In this document: piece after piece, positions 1 through 11,860 of the stretch
Numbering within the stretch: position 1 is the first letter of the stretch
Layout: every line of letters begins with the position of its first letter
Assembly (NCBI GenBank): GCA_025331435.1
Contig: JAIWNI010000023.1
Coordinates: 124,001 to 188,000 of the forward strand
Direction of reading: 5' to 3'
Origin: Choanephora cucurbitarum
Taxonomy: Eukaryota > Mucoromycota > Mucoromycetes > Mucorales > Choanephoraceae
Length of the DNA stretch: 64,000 nucleotides
Position numbers and translations under genes: made by a program
The notes under the pieces: model-generated
The model's input: only the letters and a program-made list of their open reading frames with translations
Databases searched by the model: none
Told to the model about the DNA's origin: nothing

Positions 1-1421
1 GGGTACATAGACTTCAATGAAGTTAGGGCCCACTAATTGCTCACGCTCCATAGCTTCTTGAGATGTTAAGCCTTGTGTCAATCGAGCAAGCTCAGAATTG
101 GTTTCGCCAAGTTGAAATTGATGAGGCTTGAACATCTGAGTCTCTGGATGGTATACATAACGTGTGCACTGATAGATAAAATACTTTGTTCCAGCCGATG
201 TCTTTTGAAGAGTAGCAGTAGCAACCACCACATCAAGTCCAAACAAACGCTTTCCGAATGATTCCAATCCTCTAACAAAAGCCATGATTTTGTCGTCATC
301 TTCAAGGAGAATAATGGAAGGTTCATTGTGTTCGATCTGGATGTATTGGCCTTGATCGTAAGTACATTGGATGCGGAAGAAGTTGGCAAGACGAGACTTG
401 AAGATAGTCAGTGTGGCGAGCCAAATGAAAAAGATATACCACATAGCAATAAATGTACTGGATTGAACCACAGCAGAACCACGGAAGAACAAGTAGTTTT
501 GATAGTAGTCATAAACCAGCAAGATCATATAGGCAAACATACCAATGGTTTGCAAAAAGTACAAGACAGAAACAAGCATACCGAAAGGATCACGCTTATA
601 AGCTTTGATTACCATATCATTGTCTTCGTCAGAGGTTATAGAGGGAGTGCTTGTAATTACTCCGTCGTCTTCGGCCTTTGCAGCTTTCTTTTCATCGATT
701 GAAATAGGATAATCATCATGTCTTATTTCGTTCACCTTGTGGAAGCGAGATTTGATGTATCTCTCTCTTGTCTTTTTGTAAAAGTACCAACTGACCAAAA
801 AGAATGCGCAAGAGCCGTAGAATACATAGAGTGCGATGAAAACAGGTTCAGTAAATGTCAATGCGCCATAGTCTGCTGTTGGACAAGATCCCCACATGAC
901 AGATTCAGGATTAGGGTTCCAACTAGACACATTGGAAAGACCAAGATAGCTTGCACAGGCAGCAGCAGTCTGTTCAGCTTTATTAGAAGCATCAAAGTTC
1001 TCAATGTTGACCCGGGTGTCGTCAAGACAAGGATAGACTGTGGTTACTTGAAGATCAGGAGCACCAGGACAAGCACATTTTGAAACAATATTATCAGGGC
1101 AGGAATCACGACAGGAACCGTCTATACAGTAGTTCTGACCAGCAGGACATGAAGGACGTACAGAATCAGGACATTGTGCAATATCTCGAACACAGAGTGC
1201 TGGACAGGGATAAGCATTATAAGTAGGCAAAGGACATTGATTGCCATTCAAGTCATAACCATTGACTACAAAATACACATTGATCAATTCAAATGCTTTG
1301 ATTCTATATGCAAAAGTCATTGTTTACCTGTGTTCCATGCTGGAGTTGCACTTACAATAGGTAAGGCAGCAACAAGACATGTCACTAGTCGAAAGTATTT
1401 GTTGGAAATGTAATAAAACAT
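1..1421 (-). CDS. P5-type cation-transporting ATPase, N-terminal part (cut by window edge)
   Basis: Seen: two exons, 1421-1328 and 1265-<1, joined across a 62-nt GT-AG intron, give 453 codons that stay open to the window edge. The product starts with a signal-peptide-like hydrophobic stretch (about residues 1-27). A cysteine-rich segment follows (about 13 Cys in residues 30-145), then a membrane span, a charged loop and two more spans. The last residues read VGPNFIEVYVP, preceded by LTQGLTSQEAMERE. Family knowledge: P5 (ATP13A/Ypk9/Spf1-like) P-type ATPases carry a G-P-N-x-I-x-V motif just before the transmembrane core. The actuator, phosphorylation and nucleotide-binding domains must lie left of position 1. 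P5B pumps sit in the vacuole or lysosome membrane and move polyamines or cations. Whether this is P5A or P5B cannot be settled from the N-terminus. The ATG at 1421 was chosen because it opens the signal peptide; an ATG at 1319 would lose it. Confidence 0.75.
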
Positions 1422-2940
1422 GATTATCTACTTCCTCGGCAAGTTATTCCTTAAGTCGCAAGCAGATAAGGATCAAGAAAAGAGGAAGTTAATCAATACG
1501 AACAGATTCAAAAGATGAAGAGAGAGAGAAGATGCAAAGAACTCTATCTCGATTTAAATTAGAGAACCTTCCCTTCCTTTTTTGAGAAATGCTCTACTGG
1601 AAGAAACCGATCCATCTGACTTTTAATGAGATTGGTACACTGAATGTCTTTAAAGGAAAGCACAAAAATGTTTAAATAGATTCAAGATAATTAAACAAGA
1701 ACTCCGTTTAAGAAATCAGCTTCTCGCCTTGTACAGAGCTAACCTATTTCATTACAGTAGTTTTTGACTAGATTTCTGTTCTTTCTTCTTTACATGCCAA
1801 CCTCTTTTAGCGCATGAAATAAGGAAGTGAGATCATTCAGGAAATGTCTGATCGTTCTGAACATACAGAATCTGACACAATTTTTCTTTTATTGGCTATG
1901 TCGAAAACTACCACACGATGGTATTGACGTCACCTGTGTTCTTTCTTCTATTAAGGTTTGTTAGTAAACAAGGTAAAGAGAGGTTCGGCTATTCATTGGA
2001 CGGTACAGTCGTGTTTCCGTTGCACCTTTTTCTTTTTTTTTAAAAGGAAAGTGACCGATAAGGTTGAGCAATCCAATATGAACATGTGAGATCACGGTAC
2101 AAAGCACGAATACTGATTTGACAAAGACAAGTGCATAGCTTCAGATCGAGTAATTTGTTAAATTCTAGAAGAGCAATTCTACACAATTGTATCCATAATT
2201 ATGTATGTTCACTGAAAAAGACGGAACTGAGTTTGTTTTAGTATGTCGAAACGAAAATTCCATTGTCTTCTCAAACAATCTGTTGAAACTAAAACAATAA
2301 CTCAACATAGCCATAAAAAAAAGCATTTGTATGGAAACTTTGATGCTTCCTATGATTGATATGAAAAAAAAAAGACACGGCACCGATTTCAATAAGTAAT
2401 AAAGGCTATTCAACACCTTATTGATTGTGGGTACAATTTACCACTCTTAGTTCAGCACAGTCAGAATATCAAATGTTACCTGATTTTTTGTAGTTGTAAA
2501 TATAGATATTAATCAGTCTATATCCATCGTTTCCTTCCTAGCTACAAGAGATGTTACACGCCTCTATTCACGTGTCTCAGCGTACATTGACTGTTCTGTA
2601 AAGTAAGTGAGTATGGAAAAGCTAACCCAACTTTTTCGCACATAACCCAGGTACTCCAAGACAGAAGACATGAATTTCAAACGCAGTTAATGCAGGCAAA
2701 CCTTAACAATAAAAAAATGGATCTAATCCATAAAAAGCTAAAGTGAAAAAGGTAGAATTCGCGTTACACAAGTCATTCATCGCTGATGTTTTAGCTGATA
2801 TGATTTGGTCAGCAGAAAAATTTCAATATAATTACATAAAACATAATTTTATCTAGACAATTGAAGGGAATCTAAGAAGCCTTTCAAAACGGAAGGTGTA
2901 AAGAAATGACCAAATGTATAGTCAAGATGTTAGAAACATC
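1422..2940. other. Gene-poor stretch upstream of the P5 ATPase gene
   Basis: AT-rich sequence with homopolymer runs and no convincing exon. The only sizeable open frame (2165-2416, minus) is a hydrophobic, low-complexity reading of AT-rich DNA with no motif. It probably holds the promoter and 5' leader of the minus-strand ATPase gene. Confidence 0.5.
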
Positions 2941-2949
2941 ATGTAGAGG

Positions 2950-3740
2950 GTGGAGAGGGGAGTCTTTGCCCTAGGTATGCGAGCGGAGAAGGCAGGATCT
3001 TTGAGTGCTGAAGCTAGTCCCGGCGGGAAGCAGGTTCAAGAGGAAGGAGAGTAGATCAACAATGGTTTCAGGCATCATTAAGCGGTGATGCATGTTTGGA
3101 CAATAGAGAGCATGGAATTCAGTGAGGGAGCGTGACGGTTGGATGGGACAGGACGCAGAGCAGCGCGACGGCAACCAGCCTAGGCGTCAACGGTGACAAC
3201 GACTACACTCTCCGTGTGTTATTGACAACCAAAGTATAGGGCCCATACATATTGAAGGGTGGCAATAAGACAGGTGCGTATGTTTGTTGGAAGCTCGGCG
3301 ACGGCTTAGGGTATCATGATGGCTTTGGAAGGAGATACTATGGAAAGAGCGACGAATAGTGGAATTGAGCTGTGGATGACACTGTTGTCATAGGGGACAA
3401 TGTGAGATACGGCGCCAATTAGATGCGCTGGAAGAGAGGCGGATATAAGTCAGTAGGCGGTTGAGGAGTGAACCTGAGGGAATATATAGGGACCGAAATA
3501 GAAAATAGGTGTGGGATATATGTATTCTATCCGCCATTGTGGGCAGCTTTGACGGCTCTCAGTGCTCTTCTATTCAGGTTATGTTTCCCCTAACAAAGAT
3601 GTGACGGGTACACCTACTTTAAGCCTGCTTTAGTTGACCTTGGAGATAGCCTGTCGTTGGGTAGATAGAGGGCCTATATTCGAGTTATGGGCGGATGATA
3701 TTGGCATAGAAGGAAAATTCCAGTACAGTCAAATCTATGA
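2950..3740. other. GC-richer block, possibly a decayed LINE 3' part
   Basis: This stretch is visibly richer in G and C than its surroundings and begins and ends rather sharply. On the minus strand it breaks into short frames rich in Cys, Trp, Pro and Ser, which resembles decayed coding sequence. A LINE reverse-transcriptase piece lies upstream on the same strand (5498-6290), so this could be the C-terminal part of the same element. No diagnostic motif is intact, so the assignment is weak. Confidence 0.25.
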
Positions 3741-3930
3741 CGTTTTCTAAATGAGTTTTATTTGCTGCACGTATCTTTGTGGAACAAGAAAGCGGTGCTC
3801 AATGAAGAAACAGGATAAAGGAAAGTGTAAAGGAACTAAACTAAACTAAACTATATCTTGGTTTTTCGAACTGAATTTGCGTACCACATTTTTTTTTGCG
3901 CACGCTGTTTAATTTTTGCGTACTGGCATT

Positions 3931-5437
3931 TTAATTTTGCGCATCAGAGTTTTTATTTTGCGTCGTATTGGCAGTTGTAGCCTTTGTTGTTTCCATGTCA
4001 TAAATTTGCTTGATTGCTTCAAAGGAAAGTAAGGGCCACTCGTGCTGATTTACTTCAGCTACAATACACTGACTTTCGTACAAACATGCTATGTTGTACA
4101 GTGCATGTAGCTGAGAACTGAAGTTGGTGAACTCCAACAAGGTAGAGAGAGCAACAATAGTGCTGATTTCGATCATTGTGCAAATGCCCGAAGAAAGGGA
4201 GCAGAGGAAGAAAGTAAACTCTTGGCCTATCTTTACAGTAAGTTCTGATTTCTATTCTAAAACTGTTCTTGTCATGCCTTTGACCTGGAAGCACAAAGTG
4301 TTCTTCAAGTTGTATCGCCACAATGAATGAAGACTCCAAGTCTATATGTATCTAAAGACACATAATCTAGCCGGCCTTTTTCTCCCTTGATTTCACCAAT
4401 TACATTGATGACTTCATCTTCATCTGAAGCCCCGACACTGACTACATAGTCAGGTCTACAGTTGCTGAGAGCTTCGGTGTTGAATAAGATCTTGTTGTAT
4501 CTATACAATGTATGCGTCAATCATTGATATCAAATAGCTACATCTAGTTACTTACCCATGTGGATCATGGTTATCAGATAATTTAAATAAATTACCAAAG
4601 GAAGCAACGGCACCGGACTGCAATCTCATCTCACTGTTGTCTTTTTTTGCAACAGTCATATGACTTAGCCTAATACAATGAAGCATACATCAAACACATG
4701 CACAATGAACCACCCCCTTTGAAATTTTCTTACAAGCTCAACAACACTTTTACTACTCTCTCAAGAGCACCAGAGGCATCCATGCTTATCAGCATTAGTT
4801 TCTTCTCCAGCTTCTTCTTGTCATTATTTAAGCGGTATTCCTAAAATACTTTTGATAAGCTGCAAATAAAAGAAAGGGGTTGACTAACACTTACTTCTAA
4901 TGCATCTTCAATTTCGTTCTTGACTTGCGATGGCATGCGACTAGCAATGCTATAAAGCTCACTCTTCTTCTCTCGACCAAAAGACTTGAACTCAGCAGGA
5001 GTCTGCGAATCAATTTTAATAATGCCTTGGATGGCCCTACAAAAAGTCGTTATTACATGATGCAACAGTTAACTACGTATACTTACAGCAACAGATTCAA
5101 ATCAGAAGTCAAACTTCTGCAGTCTTTCTTGGTCTCAAGATTGTCAATTGACTTTCTCCTGAAACTGTTAAAACTGTTGATCATATCGCTGGTTTCAGAT
5201 GTTAGGCTCTTCTTCAAATTTTCCAAACTATATGCACAATTAGTAAGCTCATCTTTCTAACGTTTCTGAAACTGACTTCTCAATGACATTGGCTGTCATG
5301 TAGCTTCTCTTCTTGCTCTTGCTACTTCTTTGCTTGCATAGTACCTTTAAATATGAAGAAAATGTTATTGCTATAGCCTAGCTAAACTTTCGCCCATGTT
5401 AAAAGCTTACCAGCTTGTACCACATTTTTGATGCCAT
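3931..5437 (-). pseudogene. Decayed multi-exon gene with a PD-(D/E)XK-like motif, family unrecognised
   Basis: Seen: a chain of exons on the minus strand joins in frame. Exons are 5437-5411, 5344-5262, 5227-5087, 5036-4895, 4840-4734, 4669-4556 and 4500 onward. The reading starts MASKMWYKLV and contains a basic, coiled-coil-prone middle. It then shows CRPDYVVSV followed 11 residues later by VIGEIKG, a pattern like the P-D...(D/E)-x-K core of PD-(D/E)XK nucleases. The frame stops at 4305. The continuation (ICTMIEIST... to 3931) is in another frame with a further stop at about 4246, so the 3' half is broken by at least two lesions or by introns I cannot place. A LINE fragment starts about 60 nt upstream of the ATG and may have removed the original 5' end. 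From memory the C-terminal half resembles a large unnamed family repeated in Mucorales genomes; this is inference. Confidence 0.55.
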
Positions 5438-5497
5438 GCCTTTAACCTGAGAAAAAAAAATATCAGCCTTTTCGTTGGGCTCAACCAGTAAAATTTA

Positions 5498-6290
5498 TCA
5501 TTTCATACAGGCTTCACGACGCGATTTGTCTAAGAAGTCATCCAATTGAGACATGCTTGAATACAGCGGGTATCCAAGGAGAGTGATTGCAGAGGAAGAG
5601 GTAGCATCATGCCACGCAATGCCTGTTGAAGCACATATGGACTGCCAAACGGCCGAACTAGCTCCACTCAGCGACACGATTGTGGTTTTGCTGATATTAG
5701 TCTTAGCATTTGAAGCCTGGGAGTACAGATGCAGCGCACTCAAGAGAGAAGGCCATTCGTCTGGGGAGGACAAAAAGATCTCCAGATCGTCTGCATAGGC
5801 CAGCAGCCTCAGAGGAGCCACCGTTGTTAAGCGACGGGGAGCATCTAGAGGAGTAGCTAAACGTCGACGAGCAGGATTGACGACAGGATAGTAAAGGCGA
5901 GAGAGGATCACCTTGTCGAAGACCACGGTGTTGCTGAACTGGAGAGCTCATCCAACCGTTGATAGAGATGCGGATCTGCGTCTGAAGGAAGAGCACAGAA
6001 AGACAGCGTATCAACACAGGTGGGATGCCAAACCGATGGAGCACTTGAAGAAGGTAATCTGGATGTACGCGGTCATATGCTTTCTCTGCGTCAAGAAGGA
6101 CGGCAACCTGGTCACCTGAAGATCCAGAAGCTCGTAGAGTAGACATCAATGTATGGTTAATCCATCCATTATCAGAAATCAGCCGTTCAGGCAGAAAACC
6201 TGTCTGGTACGGATTGATGAGATCAGGGAGGACTAGATTCAGTCGGCTCGCAATAAGCTTAGTGAAGATCTTAGCATCAAGGTAGAAGTA
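5498..6290 (-). mobile_element. LINE (non-LTR) reverse-transcriptase fragment, broken
   Basis: Seen on the minus strand: DAKIFTKLIASRL, NPYQTGFLPERLISDNGW, LLDAEKAYDRVHPDYL (motif A region), GLRQGDPLSPLL (motif B) and then, in a different frame, LLAYADDLEIF (motif C, Y-A-D-D). These are the finger-palm motifs of a LINE reverse transcriptase in the right order. The frame changes between motifs B and C (5703-5926 overlap), so sequence has been lost there. The endonuclease domain upstream and the thumb and C-terminal parts downstream are missing. The copy is dead. A second LINE remnant, on the other strand, lies at 24.5-26.6 kb. Confidence 0.85.
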
Positions 6291-6766
6291 GATGTTATAG
6301 TCAACAAGATGAGAGGTTCTATAAAGTGAAGCATAAGATATAAGATAGTACTGTTTATCTTTTGTATGAAATAAAAACGATGAGTCGCACAAAGAGAGCT
6401 TACGACTCACATTGTAATCATGCTGAGACTTGAATCATCAGTTTGCTGCAGTATAACAGTTGTTGTTCATCGTCTTGAATTCCAAGTACTACTCTCTTTC
6501 TTTATTCGTGAATAGCTGGTTCAAGTCAGGTAGCTGAAAGCGTGCTCATGAGTTGCTGCTATGCTTACTATACTTTATGAAACGCATATAGTTAGTAAGG
6601 ATCCTTTCGTGTGATTATATTAAAAGGTATACCCACTTAGTTATGCATCAGTAAGACTTTTACGACAAAGGTATTGCATCAAAGGTGTAGACAATAAGTT
6701 AAAAAGTTAGAAAGAAGCAGAATATAAAGGTATTAAGAAAAAGGGAAAGGAAAAGGAAGCAAACTG

Positions 6767-7455
6767 AAAAAATACAGTATGAACCGAAATAAGCTGCGGA
6801 TCTACAAACTCCGCGATTTGAACACGTAACCCATTGTTGTTCTTTGTTAGTCTTCTCATCACCCTTTTCTTAATAAACATACGAAAATGAGCATTTCGAC
6901 AGTTATTACCGTATCCAAAGAAGCTAGTAAGCATCCTTGCGAATATGATCATGGTAGATTAGACGGTATTTTTGTGTATCAAAGTAACATCGCTCAGATC
7001 GCCGGAGATCTTGACCTCAACATCGTCATTTTTGAGTTCTGGCAAGAAGGTCTCTTTGACCACTTTTCGAGTAGCCTTGGGTCGTATGAACTTCAAATCA
7101 TGTGCCGCAACAATAAAGCCAGCTCTGAAGCCCAGACATAAAGACTCACGTTTGGCTTGGGTTCTGTGATGGTATGGGGATGCTTTCATGCAAATGATGT
7201 TAGCCCTCTTGTGGTACAATATGGATCAATTGATTGAAAGGTATTTGTTCAATGTTTGGTTGATTGTTGCCTTCCTTGAATTGAAAAAGAGTCTGGGAAG
7301 ACCAACATTGACTACATATTGTAGGAAGACATTGCTCCATGCCATGTAGGAGCATACATCAGGTGTTTTAAGATGAAGACTATGACGAACATCCTTTATG
7401 GTGTAAGGTACTTATTAAATTTAAGATCCGCAACTTATTTCCGTTCACACTGTAA
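6767..7455. repeat. Imperfect inverted repeats flanking about 620 bp
   Basis: The stretch at 6767-6800, read on the minus strand, gives AGATCCGCAGCTTATTTCGG and continues TTCATACTGTA. The stretch from about 7421 on the plus strand gives AGATCCGCAACTTATTTCCG and continues TTCACACTGTA. About nine tenths of 30 positions agree. This could be the ends of a small decayed transposable element enclosing the coding fragment at 6959-7219. Confidence 0.4.
6959..7219 (-). pseudogene. Conserved-looking coding fragment of unknown family
   Basis: The minus frame includes KASPYHHRTQAKRESLCLGF, RAGFIVAAHDLKFIRPKATR and KVVKETFLPEL, with a balanced, globular amino-acid composition unlike the AT-driven noise around it. 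Neighbouring minus-strand pieces (6707-6952, and 7250-7395 with a PDVCSYMAWSNVF-like reading) look coding too but lie in other frames. I do not recognise the family. The whole block sits between the inverted repeats at 6767 and 7421, so a dead transposon-borne gene is the simplest reading. Confidence 0.35.
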
Positions 7456-8485
7456 AATCCGCAAAACGAAAGCAAAATCCAATAAATGTTTTTAGTTTAA
7501 AAAAAGTCAAGTCTACAGAATGCAATAATTCTAAAATTCCTGATGTATCGATTTTCTTCTTTTGTTCATACCCTTCATCAAGCAACCTGCGTCTCTTTTG
7601 TTCAACTGCTGTTGTCTGACGTCAAGAGTACTCAACATTAAAAGCAATGTGCCTGACCCTTTTCATTATAAATTCGATATCATTATTGAAGACTTATTAA
7701 GTGCAAACAAGAGCCTGACACCGAAAACACACAATCGGATCTCGTGTTGACTATGACCTGAAAGGAGATGTATACTATGAGTTTTTCAAACCTATGAATA
7801 AACCTAGCTTTGGTTATACTCGATTTTGTTGGTCTGCACAGAAATCAAGTGACGAGTTTTGGCTATTGTAATTATTGAGTGGTCATTGACAGAATCGTAG
7901 CAAATGCTACAAGAACTTTCCCTTGGACTATGAATGATCTGTATCGCGCATTCACTACCATGTGTCAGTAAGCAGCATAACCCATAAGCTCAGAGATGGA
8001 ACGACCAACCCAATTCTTATTTAGTATTGCTTCTTTCTACTGATATGTTTAGTCAATATTTGCTATTGATAGCTTTGGTTATGTAGAAGTGGCAAGATGC
8101 AATAAGTATGATGAACGTTATGGACCGATAAATAGAGAGGTATCTGCAGAATAAAGGATCCAATCTTTCTTCTTTGTGTTACACTCCATTGTAACCTTTT
8201 TGACCAGAGTTTGAATTCAAACACAGTGAGGAAGCTTGGGCATAAGAAACGCAAGTGATCTTATGCGCTTTTCGTTCCAAAAAATACACACTCCTTCAAT
8301 TTCTCCTGCTATTTTAGCACTCTCCTCATCTGTGTATCTACGAGTCTTCTGTATTTATTTGTTTTTGTCTTTGTATCAGTTTCTTTGTATTTTCTTCTCT
8401 TCTGTTCTTTCAGTAGCATAAGTAAGTAAGAAGAGGAAAAGAGAGAGAACCGTCTTTCTTTATTGTCTATCCGTAAAAAAAACTT
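7456..8485. other. Intergenic region upstream of VTS1
   Basis: AT-rich, with no supported exon. The last 200 bases are pyrimidine-rich with several TTTCTTT tracts and lead into the plus-strand VTS1 start, so they are its likely promoter and leader. The two opposing short frames at 8236-8497 are low-complexity readings of this tract. Confidence 0.45.
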
Positions 8486-10641
8486 ATGTCGGCGCAATCT
8501 TCTTTTCGACGCAATTCAGCAAGTGAACTCTTTTCTTCTTTACTCAGTCCCGAGGGATTCACGCCATTGTCATCTGGTTCAACATCTGCGTCTTTGAACC
8601 TCCCTTCAGATGTTCAGCTTGATTACGCCAATAACTCGTTTTCAGGCTTTTCTCGAGCACCCAGCAATTTTCGCCACCAGCGACCTGTATCTGAAATAAT
8701 TAAACATGAAAGTTTCATTACACCTGAAGGTAATATTTTAAGACATATCTCTTTTGTGTAGCCATCCCAATTGACCATTTGAAAAAAAAAGACGAAGCTT
8801 TGAATAAATGGCATGAGGATTTGCAGGAGTACGAGAGTAGCTTAGAATCGATGGCCTCCGCTAGCTTAGACTCTAAATACAAAGAAGAGGTACAACATGT
8901 TGACCAATGGTTTCGATACCTAAACGAAGCAGAACGTACTGCTACTATCTACACCTTGCTACAGCATTCTTCTCAGGTTCAGATTCGATTCTTTATTGCA
9001 GTATTACAGCAGATGAGTAAAAAGGATCCATTGGCTGCACTGTTGTCACCTGCTCATCCTGAGAAAGGTAAGATATCCTTACATTCGTGCAATACGCTTT
9101 GTTTGTTTGTTTGTGCACACATATAAATATTCATAAAATAATAGTAGATATGCATGCTCAACTAGCAGGCGCTATGAAGAAGGCTGAGCTAGAAGCGAGC
9201 CAAAAGTTATTGTCAGTCCTTCCTTATCAAACAGGACAAGTGGTGGCTCGACCTAATGCTGGTTCCATTGGTAGAAGAAATCATATTGACAGACATTCTT
9301 TTGCTATTGGAGACACAAAAGACTATAATCAGCTTTTTGCCAAGACACCTGACAATTACTTTCTGCATTCCAGAAACACACTAAACCTTCTAGACGAGCC
9401 AGTTTTACCTTCTGACAAAAACACGTATGATTTTACATCGAGCCGGCCGAAATCTGTTATCGAGAATGATCTGTCTTCTATCTTTGAAAGCAATTGGCCA
9501 TACAACAGACAGCAGAACAGCCTCAGTAACCCCTCAAAACCAGGTAGTGTTGGTTCTAATAGGCCTAAATCAGCCGATTTCTCCAACTGGTCAGTTGGCC
9601 TGACATCTTCTATCAGCTCAAAGAGTGTGCGTGACAAAGATCATTTGTTATCATCGCCTTGGATGGGCGCTTCTAATTCGTTTGGCGATTCACATACAGT
9701 TGAGTCAGACCAACAACCTCCTTTGGTCAACTGGTCTACTAACAATAGTATAAGTGATCGCCATGTCAATATGGGTGATGATGTCAAAGGATTCAGACGT
9801 CGCACTATGAACAGAACAAGTATACCTAACACTGTGCTTGAAACTGATGAGCATGGGGCTAAACTTGCAACCGGTATTGCATTAAATTCCTCTTCTTCCT
9901 CATCAGCAAGTATTGTGTTTTCTATGTATGATGATCTTTCACATAAGGAATCGGCTAAGAACGGCAGCAGCAACTATTCAACAAAGCCACCTTATTGTTC
10001 AGTCCAAACACCACATAGCTCCCATCCCCCTTCTCGATCAACCTCACCAGTACCCTCTCAATCCAACTCATCAAAGTCGTTTAACATGAGCAATCCAAAG
10101 CTGACTTCAAATTATGGGCAGTTCTTGAACCCACATGATCGCATTAATGAAGCAGAGAATGGATATTTAAGTGACCATAGTGATGCATCATATCGAAGTA
10201 ACAATGGATACAGGGGCAACAAAAAGAAAGGAAACAACAGCAGCCGAAGTATAAATGGGTCTATCTATAAAGAGAAAAAAAGTCCAGATGTATTGGACAT
10301 GCAATTGTTAGAAGGTAAGAAAGTAGAAAGAAAGAGAGATCAGATCAAGACCAATTAATCTACTTAAAGATGTACCTGCTTGGTTAAGGAGTTTAAGACT
10401 ACACAAATACAATCCCATATTTGAGTCAATGAAATGGCAGGATATGTTGAGAATGGACGATGATGCTCTATTAAAGCAAGGTGTGGCTGCTTTGGGTGCC
10501 AGGCGCAAACTCCTAAAGGTTTTTGATCAAATAAAGGCTCACTGTGACGAAAATGTGAGTATAATCATTTTTGAATGTTTTTTATGATAGTTTTTCTGAT
10601 GTTTTGTTATGATTATTGTAATGTAGAATATATCTTATTAA
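8486..10641 (+). CDS. VTS1: Vts1-like SAM-domain RNA-binding protein
   Basis: Five exons (8486-8729, 8762-9067, 9148-10314, 10370-10554, 10627-10641) join in frame to a 638-residue protein. Seen: a serine-rich N-terminus; a conserved helical block containing [20 protein letters not shown] and [19 protein letters not shown] (about residues 120-180); then [20 protein letters not shown]; a long Ser/Asn-rich low-complexity middle; and a C-terminal SAM domain (from [20 protein letters not shown] to [20 protein letters not shown]). This order is typical of fungal Vts1, the Smaug homologue. Vts1 binds short stem-loops with a CNGG-type loop in mRNA 3' UTRs and recruits the Ccr4-Not deadenylase in the cytoplasm. 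The last exon adds only five codons; if its intron were retained the SAM domain would still be intact. The start ATG follows an A-rich leader. Confidence 0.9.
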
Positions 10642-11434
10642 GTTCTCAACTACAAGAAAGGACAGTTGATTGACATGATAAAAGTATGGTTGCTTTTTCC
10701 TTTCTTCTTCTTTTCTCCTTCGTAAAATAAAAACTAGATTTTATTTTGCTTTTTTCAGTCAGAACTGACTCAGCAATATCTTTTGAGCCTTGTCAAAGCC
10801 TTTTTGCCACACCAGGATAATCTAGCTACTTTATTCAATAGAGTAAAGTTTATTGTGACATTTGTAAGAGTTTGTCCTTGATCGCATATGAATCAACTGC
10901 ATGTAAAAGTAAACAAAAATTTTACGAATGCTACTTCGCATAATAAGTAGAAAAATCTTTGATGGATAACATAATATTCAAATCATTACCAAATATAAAG
11001 CATCAGAAAGTGTTTCTCTTGAACAACCCTGGATAAGCACTGACGATAATTATGTCGCTTCCTTCTCCATCAACTCAATGATAAATTTCTTTAGTAGGCA
11101 AATTATCATCTACTTTCAATACGATGTAAGCCTTCGTGACAGAGCAGTACTTTCCACCGCTTCAGTTATCGAAATAAGAACTTTTGAATGAGAGAAATTG
11201 TCAAGTTTCACTCGAGCTCAACATAACTACAGAGAAGGAGCGCTTTGTTTTAGCCTGTCGATCAGCAAGGATGTCAGATAGAAATGGCCTAAACAATTCA
11301 CCCAAAATGAATTTCATATCCACCTTTTGTCAGTTGATGTGACCTTTCTGATATATGCGCGACATGAAAAGGAAGGTTCCTCTAGACAAACTGGTCTACA
11401 AATAGTCCTGCACTAGTATGAGCACTGTCACAAC
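10642..11434. other. 3' flank of VTS1 and intergenic DNA
   Basis: Contains the likely 3' UTR of VTS1. A short plus-strand stretch at about 10758-10865 reads without stops (SELTQQYLLSLVKAFLPHQD) after a pyrimidine tract and AG, and could be an exon or a remnant. I could not connect it to any gene. Nothing else is seen. Confidence 0.3.
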
Positions 11435-11683
11435 TTATGTTAGTACTAGTTTTTGAGCGTCTTGAATAGTATCATTTGTCAGTTCTGGTATAGCTTCTTT
11501 TGCAATATCTGAGTTGTCACCTATCGCAATAACGACTTTCTCCGGAAGATCTATATCGAGTATTTCAATAATTTTACTATCAAAAGCCGTCTTTTTCTTT
11601 GTGTTAGTGTTGATAGTATGAGAAAGATATGAGGAATAAAATGAGATAAATGAAAGCTTAGTTTGATTGTGTTTCCAAGGTTG
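11435..11683 (-). pseudogene. Orphan C-terminal coding fragment, family unknown
   Basis: An 82-codon minus-strand frame lacks an ATG and ends with TAA at 11435. It includes NTKKKTAFDSKIIEILDIDL, PEKVVIAIGDNSDIAKEAIP and ELTNDTIQDAQKLVLT. The composition is that of a real folded protein, not AT noise, and a TGA closes the frame upstream. It is probably the surviving 3' end of a decayed gene. The V-x-A-x-G-D-x-S string faintly recalls transposase-like proteins that are common in Mucorales, but this is a guess. Confidence 0.3.
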
Positions 11684-11860
11684 TCAAAGGTGGTATCCAA
11701 TTTTGTGTAACAAAATTTATTTTGATGCTTTTAATATACATAGAAAATGGGTATGGCTGGATTTCAGGATGCTTATTCATTTTTAAGGAATGACTATAAA
11801 TGAAGAATCAAAGACAAAGCGATGTATACTTATGCCATTTCTTTGCAGGGAACGAGAATA

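Noticed and set aside
2165..2416. 83-codon hydrophobic minus frame
   Set aside because: Composition is what AT-rich DNA gives by chance; no motif, promoter or splice context.
8236..8497. Opposing short frames before VTS1
   Set aside because: They read the pyrimidine-rich leader of VTS1 on both strands and are compositional.
9356..9973. Long minus frames inside VTS1
   Set aside because: Antisense shadows of the Ser/Asn-rich VTS1 exon.
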